Source: Chytridium lagenaria (taxonomy: Eukaryota; Chytridiomycota; Chytridiomycetes; Chytridiales; Chytridiaceae). Taken from it: a DNA stretch of 64,000 nt. Shown in pieces: positions 57,353-64,000 of this stretch. The position numbers and the translations under genes were made by a program. Where the stretch lies: NCBI GenBank assembly GCA_025449115.1, contig JAHLKC010000002.1:558001-622000 (forward strand). Direction: 5' to 3'. Each line of letters opens with the position of its first letter. Positions within the stretch are counted from its first letter, which is position 1. The notes under the pieces are model-generated. The model worked only from the letters and a program-made list of their open reading frames with translations, did no database searches and was not told the origin of the DNA.

Positions 57353-60300
57353 TTAATCAACCACTTTAACCATCCCAAACTTTGCTCGTAATTCTTCAAA
57401 CTTCGTTCGCGGCAAAGCTTTCGTAAACAAGTCTGCAGGTTGCTCCTTTGTGTTCAGGTACTCCACGCGTATTTTCTTCGCGTTAACCCTATCTCGTATG
57501 ACGTGGAACCTTCTATCCACGTGTCGCGAACTTTGCGATATTATCGGCGTGCTGGCGAGGGAATTTGCTGTCGTGTTGTCGCCGTAAATCACCGGAGGGT
57601 CATTAAACGTATAACCCAACTCCCCCAGAAGTTGGCTAACCCATATCATATGTGACGATGCTTCACTAAGTGAAACATATTCAGCTTCTGCGGTAGACTG
57701 AGCCGTCGTTGCTTGTTTCTTCGTTCCCCACACCACAGCTCCCCCGTTCAACGTGATCACAAAACCACTTGTTGACTTCATGTCGTCTGGATCCGTTCCC
57801 ATGTCGGCGTCTGCATATCCCACCAATTCCAGCTTGTCCTTTCTAGTATACTGAATTCCCAATTGCTTCGTTTGCTGTAAGTATCCACAAGTTCGGTAAA
57901 GCGCATCCCAATGCGCTGGGTAAGGGTTCTCTTGAAACCTAGCGCTCATTCCAAGCGCGAATGCTATATCAGGTCGAGTTCCAATCATCGCATGCATTAA
58001 GGATCCAGTGTACTGTCGGTATCCTTGATTCTTCTCGTTCGTTTTCATTATCTCCCCTTCCATGTTCTTCAGGAGTTTCTTCACGGCGTCCATTGGGTAT
58101 AGTGTAAAAGAGTTTTCGGTAATTCCAGCTTTTGACCCATCGTTTCGATGTATCTCTGCTGGAACACCACAATCTTCCCTTTTACACGATCATAGCGACA
58201 TTGCCACCCCAGGACGTATCGAAAACTTGGAGCTCTTGTACCTCGGTAACGTCTCATGAATCGTTTTTCTGATCGATCTAATTCCTCCTTGCTCGTCGAC
58301 GCTTCTATGATATCATCAACGTACACTCCCTTCAAGGTGAGATCCTTGCCGTTTCGCTTGTAATAAAGACATGGATCCGCCGCTGACGAGTAAACTTCTC
58401 CTCGTCGACTTGGAACGTGTTCAAGTCGGTGTTGAAACACATTGGTGCTTGAACGAGTCCGTAGAGACTCTTCATGCACAGGCACACCCAGTCTTCTTCC
58501 CTTCAACGACGAATCCTTCAGGCTGTTCATATATATCTCATGATCTTCAACTTCCATTCAAGAACGCGGTCTTGACGTCGTATTGTCGAATCTCCATGTT
58601 TTCTTGACAAGCGACCGCAAGCATCACTCTCAACGTCGCTTGCTTGATGACGGGTGCGAATTTCTCGTCATAGTCGATTCCTTGTTTCTGCGAGTAGCCT
58701 TTAGCAACAAATCTCGCTTTTTCGTTTATCGAGATTTCCCAACTCATCTCGCTTTGTTTTTGGTACACCCATCCTGATTTAATAATCTTTCTCCCTTTAG
58801 GTCGGGGAACCAACCTCCATGTTCCCATCTCAACCAACTCTTCATTTCTTCCTCCATCGCTTTCCTCCACTCGTCCTTCTCCTTCCTACCCATCGCTTCC
58901 TGGTAGGTCTTTGGTTCGTCATCATCTTCTAACGATGCCGTGTTTGCTGATGGTCTAACCGTCCAAAACTCTCCAGGCTTCTTCTTGTTCCGTGATGACC
59001 TTCGAAGGGATGTTTTCGTAGGCTCATCCAGGTCTTCACGGAAGTTTGGAACTCTTCTTCCACCAGATCGACGAACCGTAGGTGAGTGAGGTTCCTCTCT
59101 TCTTCATCTTCACCGTCATCGCGATCGGGTGTATGATAACTAACATTATCATCTTCGTCATCTTCAGACTCTTCGTCTTAATCGCCGTGTCAACTTCAGT
59201 TCCACCAGAGCTTGACGAGTCTGTGGAGTAATCCGGTAAGTCTAGGTCGTTTTTCCACTCTTAATCTCCCCTTCAAACTTTGATTCTCCCTTCTCTGCTT
59301 CCGCCGCCATTACTCCCTCGTTAAAAATCACTGACTTGCTTCTAACCAACTTATTCGTTTGCAAATCCCAAAGGCGATAGCCCAGCGGCTCATACTCAAC
59401 GAGAGCACATCGTCGTGCATTAAAATCTCCCTTCTTTCGTTGCTGCTTGGGTATTAAGACGAGCGCCAGGCAACCCCATCCACGAAGTCTTGACAAGTCA
59501 GGTTTCACTCCAGCAAATCTCTCAAGCGGCGTTGCATCTTGTTTGTTCGTTCGGGTTGGTGATCGGTTAATGAGGTAAGCTGCAGCCATCACGGCTTCAC
59601 CCCAAAACCGCGTTTCGAGTTTTGAAGAACTTAACATGCTTTTAGACCTCTCGTTCAAGGTCCTGTTCATCGTTCGGCAACACCGTTCTGTTGCGGTGTG
59701 TACGGCATGGTGAAAGTGAGTCGAACACCATGCTCTAAGCACCAATCCTTCATTAGTTTTGTTGTTGAATTCGCCGCCGTTGTCTGCTACGATTTCAATG
59801 AGCTTCCTTTTGATTTTCTTCTCGGCTTCTTCTTTTAAAACTTTTGATGAACTTGAATGACTCATTCTTCTTCTTGCACAGGTAAACGGTAACGTAGTTT
59901 GTTGCGCTATCGACGATGGTAAGAAGTAACGTGCTCCGCCATTTGACGCGGTCTTCATAGGTCCAACGATGTCGACGTGGATTTTCTCGAGAGGGCTCCT
60001 TGGCTTTCAACTCGTCGGGTTTGTCAGGAAATGATGTCCTTGTCATTTTCCCATCAACACAACCCTCACACAGGTAAGTGTCATCTTCATTCGTCATCTT
60101 GACCCCCTTTGCCTACCTTCATTAACTTCTTCACTCCCTTCTTTCCTAGATGACCCATTCGCAAGTGCCACTGGTGCGGTGTAAGGGCCTTCTCGACCTT
60201 TGCTGAGGAAGTGCTTGGCTTTGAATTCGATGACTTGATCAAGGTAAATGAGGTTCTCTTTGCTTCTGTAGGTAAACGTTGCAAGTGCTTGTGCTGACGG

Positions 60301-61621
60301 TTCTTTCTTAGGTTTCAGGTCGTATCCGTCGTCCTTCGGAAATATGTCAAGATCCTTCTTTCTCGCCATCCCAAGCGAGATCAGGTTCCGTCCAATGTTT
60401 GGTACGTATAACACGTTCTTGAGTATTAACGTTCCTGTTCTTTCGCCGTTTCTAATCTTCACCAACTCCACGGGATTCAAGATTGCTGTTGTTGTCGGCA
60501 GTGCTGATGTTGCACTGAATGGAGCGGTAGTTCGACAGGATGTTGCGCTGGAACGTCATGTGGTGAGTTGCTCCAGAGTCTAGCATCCATCTGGTGTCTC
60601 TAGTCTGCGGACCGCCTTCCGAGCTCATGTTAACGGTAGGTACTGCTGCAACGGAATACAACAGGATTTCCTCCGTTGTTTGTTCTGATTGTTGTTTTGG
60701 TTTGCCAGGTTTGCATTGGGTCCTCGATTCCAACCACCTCGGCCTCGACCTCCTCTTCCACGTCCTCCTCGACCACGGAAACCACCGCGACCTCTTCCAC
60801 GGTAAAGGCCTCTTCCTGCAGCCGCAGGTTGAGCTTGGGGTTCGTTGTCTCTTTCATTTCTGTTGTCGTTATTTCTTCTCGCGCTCCAACAGTCTCTTGC
60901 TAAGTGGCCTTTCTTTCCGCAATTGTAGCATTCTCGGTCCTCGCCGCCGCGGTGTCTTTGTTGTTGATTATTGTAGCGTCCCGCAGCGTGAGCCTGAGCG
61001 CCTTCGTTCTCTTCATTTTCTTTCTTTCTCTCTTTCAGTTTCGTTTCATGATCTAACAGCTTTCCAACGACATAGGCATAGTCAGCCTCGGCTTTGGTTC
61101 GTTCTCGAGGAGATTGACTATGATGTCGTATGCTTCCGGGAGGGTCGTCAAGAGGATGGAGATGTGTTGCGGGGTTGCCGTGTCTTCCCCCGCTGCCTTC
61201 AGTTGCTGAATGGTTGACGAGACCTCCGCGATGTAAGTCTTTAAGTCGTCTTCTTCTTTCATCTTCAAGTTCGTGAGTTTGCGTCTAATCGCGTTTCTGT
61301 TCGTCTGAGCCTTTCTCTCATAGGTCTCGATTATTTTATCCCAGTCGCCTTTGCCGTGGATTCATCCTGTATCAACGGTAGGATGATGTCGTGAACTCTT
61401 GATTCGATTCTTGCTTTTGCTTTCATGTCCAGGTCTTCTTCTTCTAACCTAGTCTTCTTTTCGGCATTTGTAGGCGTGTCAACGACTGCATAGGGCGTCC
61501 AGCCCTTCTCGACGATCTTCCAAAGGCCTTTGCCTTTCAAGTACCCGATCATGCGGTACTTCCAGATGTGGAACTGTGTCCCATCAAACATCACCGGTTT
61601 GTCGTCGTTCTCTTTCGTCAT
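57353..61621 (-). pseudogene. Copia gag-pol polyprotein region with frame breaks
   Basis: Gag starts at 61621 (MTKENDDKPVMFDGTQFHIW). The zinc knuckle CYNCGKKGHLARDC lies near 60937-60896 and an Arg/Gly-rich segment follows. The protease has WMLDSGATHHMTFQ near 60570. The integrase has an H..C segment (HLRMGHLGKKG and later CEGC) and a core with the metal-binding Asp in IVADNGGEF. Reverse transcriptase has KARFVAKGYSQKQGIDY, YDVKTAFLNG and YVDDII (about 58325). RNase H runs to 57353 with YADADMG and TAEAEYVSL. At least five frame changes interrupt it, so as written it could not make a full polyprotein. Whether these are real lesions or assembly indels is open. Confidence 0.82.
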
Positions 61622-61733
61622 CTTCTCGTGTTGACAGCTTTCTTTCTTGGGATGAATCCCTTTTCTCTTTTACTCTTCGGCCCTCAAATGGATCGATTCA
61701 CTCCTCCTTCCAACCAGGTGAAGTGCTACCACT

Positions 61734-62125
61734 TGTAGGGGTTACGGGGCTCAATTGTAATTAAATTATAATTATTAATAAAGAGAATTAAACTATAAAG
61801 AATAGTGATGGAGTCTCCAGCGGTGACAGGGAGGTAATTACTACGAAACTTCCATATATTAATGTTAACTACTTTTCGCAATACATGTAGAGGGTGGGGA
61901 TTTACACCAGAACTCATGACCCGTAAATCCCTCCAATTAAAATAAAACATAAAGTAATAAGGTTAAAGGGATTAACGCTTCCTCAAATGGAATGAGGAGC
62001 TCAATAAACTGATCAACTCAAAACTTAAAATAACGCGTAAAAACAGGTTCGGGGGAAAAATAACTTAGACAAAATAACGAATGTGGGTGAGAAAAACAAA
62101 ATAGAAAGATGAATAAACCCAACCA
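61734..62125 (-). repeat. 5' LTR, type B
   Basis: Same ends as the 3' LTR except for one extra base at the outer end (CCCAACCA instead of CCCAACA). Differences from the 3' LTR are clustered small indels near 61937-61965, 62040-62055 and 62095. Confidence 0.86.
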
Positions 62126-64000
62126 GTATTTTCTTCGCGTTAACTCTATCTCGTATGACGTGGAACCTTCTATCCACATGTCGAGAATTCTGCGATATTA
62201 TCGGTAGCTTGCTTTTTCGTTCCCCACACCACAGCTCCCCGTTCAACGTGATTACAAAACCACTCGTTGACTTCATGTCATCCGGATCAGTTCCATGTTG
62301 GCGTCCGCATATCCCACCAATTCCAGCTTATCCTTTCGAGTATACTGAATTCCCAACTGCTTAGTTTGCTGTAAGTATCCACACGTTCGGTAAAGTGCAT
62401 CTCAATGCGCTGGGTAAGGGTTTTCTTGAAATCTAGCACTCATTCCGAGTGCGAATGCAATATCAGGTCTTGTCCCGATCATCGCATGCATCAAGGATCC
62501 AGTGTACTGTCGGTATCCTTGATTCTTCTCGTTCGTTTTCGTTATCTGCCCTTCCCTGTTCTTCAGGAGTTTCTTCACGGCGCCCATTGGGGTATAGTGT
62601 AAAAGAGTTTTTGGTAATTCCAGCTTTTGACCCATCGTTTCGATGTATCTCTGCTGGAACACCACAATCTTCCCTTGTACACGATCATAGCGACATTGCC
62701 ACCCAGGACGTATCGAAAGCTTGGAGCTCTCGTACCTCGGTAACGTCTCATGAACCGTTTTTCTGATCGGTCTAATTCCTCCTTGCTCGTTGACGCTTCT
62801 ATGATATCATCGACATAGACTCCTTCAAGGTGAGATCCTTGCCGTTTCGCTTGTAGTAAAGGCACGGATCCGCCGCTGACCGAGTAAACTTCTCCTCGTC
62901 GACTTGGAACGTGTTCAAGTCGGTGTTGAAACACATTGGTGCTTGAACGAGTCCGTAGAGGCTCTTCATGCACAGGCACACCCAGTCTTCTTTCCCTTCG
63001 ACGACGAATCCTTCTGGTTGTTCGATATATATCTCACGATCTTCAATTCCAATTCAAGAACGCGGTCTTCACGTCGTATTGTCGAATTTCCATGTTTTCT
63101 TGGCAAGCGACCGCAAGCATCACTCTCAGCGTCGCTTGCTTGATGACAGGTGCAAACTTCTCGTCATAGTCGATTCCTTGTTTTTGCGAATAACCTTTAC
63201 AACAAATCTAGCTTTGCGTTTGTCAAGATTTCCCAGCCCATCTCGCTTTGTTTTGTACACCCATTCTGATTTAATAATCTTTCTCCTTTAGGTCGGGGAA
63301 CCAACCTCCATGTTCCATCTCAACCAAACTCTTCATTTCCTCCTCCATTGCTTTCCTCCACTCGTCCTTCTCCTTCCTACCATTGCTTCCTGGTGGGTCT
63401 TTGGTTCGTCATCATCTTCTAACGATGCGGTGTTTGCTGATGGTCTAATCGTCCCAAAACTCTCTAGGCTTCTTCTTGTTCCGTGATGACCTTCGAAGGG
63501 TGTTCGTATGGTCATCCAGGTCTTCACGGAAGTTTGGAACTCTTCTTCCACCGGATCGACGAACCGTAGGTGAGTGAGGTTCCTCTCTTTCTTCATCTTC
63601 ATCGTCGTCGCGATCGGTGTATGATAACTAACATTATCATCTTCGTCATCTTCAGACTCTTCGTCGTTAACCGCCGTATCTCCTTCAGTTCCACCAGAGC
63701 TTGACGAGTCTGTGGAGTAATCCGGTAAGTCTAGGTCGTTTTTCCACTCTTAAATCTCCCCTTCAAACTTTGATTCTCCCTTCTCTACTTCCGCCGCCAT
63801 TACACCCTCGTTAAAAATTACTGACTTGCTTCTAACCAACTTATTCGTTTGCAAATCCCAAAGGCGATAGCCCAGCGGCTCATACTCAACGAGAGCACAT
63901 CGTCGTGCATTAAAATATCCCTTCTTTTGTTGTTGCTTGGGTATCAAGACGAGCGCCAGGCAACCCCATCCACGAAGTCTTGACAAGTCAGGTTTCACTC
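62126..64000 (-). pseudogene. Outer copia element, pol region, continues beyond the window
   Basis: Minus-strand copia sequence closely related to the inner element: RNase H (KSTSGFVITLNGE), the reverse transcriptase YVDDII near 62815 and KLELPKTLLHYTP, the acidic linker near 63500-63700, and the integrase C-terminal part KPDLSRLRGWGCLALVLIPK at the right edge. A block of RNase H (about 62205-62215) is deleted compared with the inner copy. It carries many frame changes. It is the host copy into which the full-length element inserted. Confidence 0.8.

Larger units (their letters stand above)
56933..62125 (-). mobile_element. Full-length Ty1/copia retrotransposon
   Basis: A 5.2-kb element on the minus strand with two LTRs of type B (5' LTR 61734-62125, 3' LTR 56933-57321), a primer-binding region GTGGTAGCACTTCACC after the 5' LTR and a polypurine tract CTGAGGGGGAGAA before the 3' LTR. 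It is flanked by the 5-bp duplication GTATT (56928-56932, 62126-62130). The LTRs differ mainly by small insertions and deletions. Internal order is gag, zinc knuckle, protease, integrase, reverse transcriptase, RNase H, which is the copia (Pseudoviridae) order. Confidence 0.9.

Overview
The window is nuclear DNA from a fungus that very probably makes flagellated zoospores (a chytrid-like lineage). The genes are compact and split by many short GT..AG introns of about 45-140 bp. The pyrimidine gene is the fungal URA2 fusion, whose dihydroorotase-like segment has lost its metal-binding histidines. Methionine synthesis uses a fungal-type cystathionine gamma-synthase. A dynein-2 (intraflagellar transport) intermediate chain is also present, a gene that non-flagellated fungi lack. 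The exact species cannot be read from the sequence.

Layout of the genic part (1-48.5 kb): the 3' part of a triple CbbX-type AAA+ ATPase (+, 1-3389); cystathionine gamma-synthase STR2 (-); an EF-hand protein (+); signal peptidase subunit SPC2 (+); an unrecognised gene (-, 8448-9212); dynein-2 intermediate chain DYNC2I1/WDR60 (+); WRAP73/Wdr8 (+); nucleoporin NUP88/Nup82 (-); eIF3f (-); URA2 (-, about 8 kb); eIF4B (-); RIC1, the Rab6/Ypt6 exchange-factor subunit (+); a long coiled-coil protein (-); a PB1-like protein (+); NAD-dependent glycerol-3-phosphate dehydrogenase (+); and an Mss116-like DEAD-box RNA helicase (+). These are mostly housekeeping genes with no operon logic. The one functional neighbourhood is DYNC2I1 next to WRAP73, both cilium or centrosome proteins.

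From 48.5 kb to the right edge the window is a nest of mobile elements. A decayed Helitron helicase tail on the minus strand begins just after the RNA helicase. It is followed by a mosaic of broken Ty1/copia retrotransposons with three related LTR types (called A, B and C here), and by a 1.4-kb non-autonomous hAT-like element with an 8-bp target duplication and a five-unit 30-bp tandem array. A solo LTR A sits inside an LTR B with a 5-bp duplication. A full-length copia element (56933-62125, minus strand, both LTRs, 5-bp duplication GTATT) sits inside a second copia element of the same strand that runs off the right edge.

A recurring oddity is single-base frame breaks inside otherwise well conserved essential genes, several of them at homopolymers. 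This suggests indel errors in the assembly rather than gene death. Boundaries of multi-exon genes below are therefore approximate. I found no rRNA, tRNA or CRISPR array, and no novel defence or secondary-metabolite cluster. The most unusual items are the triple AAA+ protein, the hAT-like element, the cluster of ACGCGT motifs in LTR A and the nested transposon architecture.
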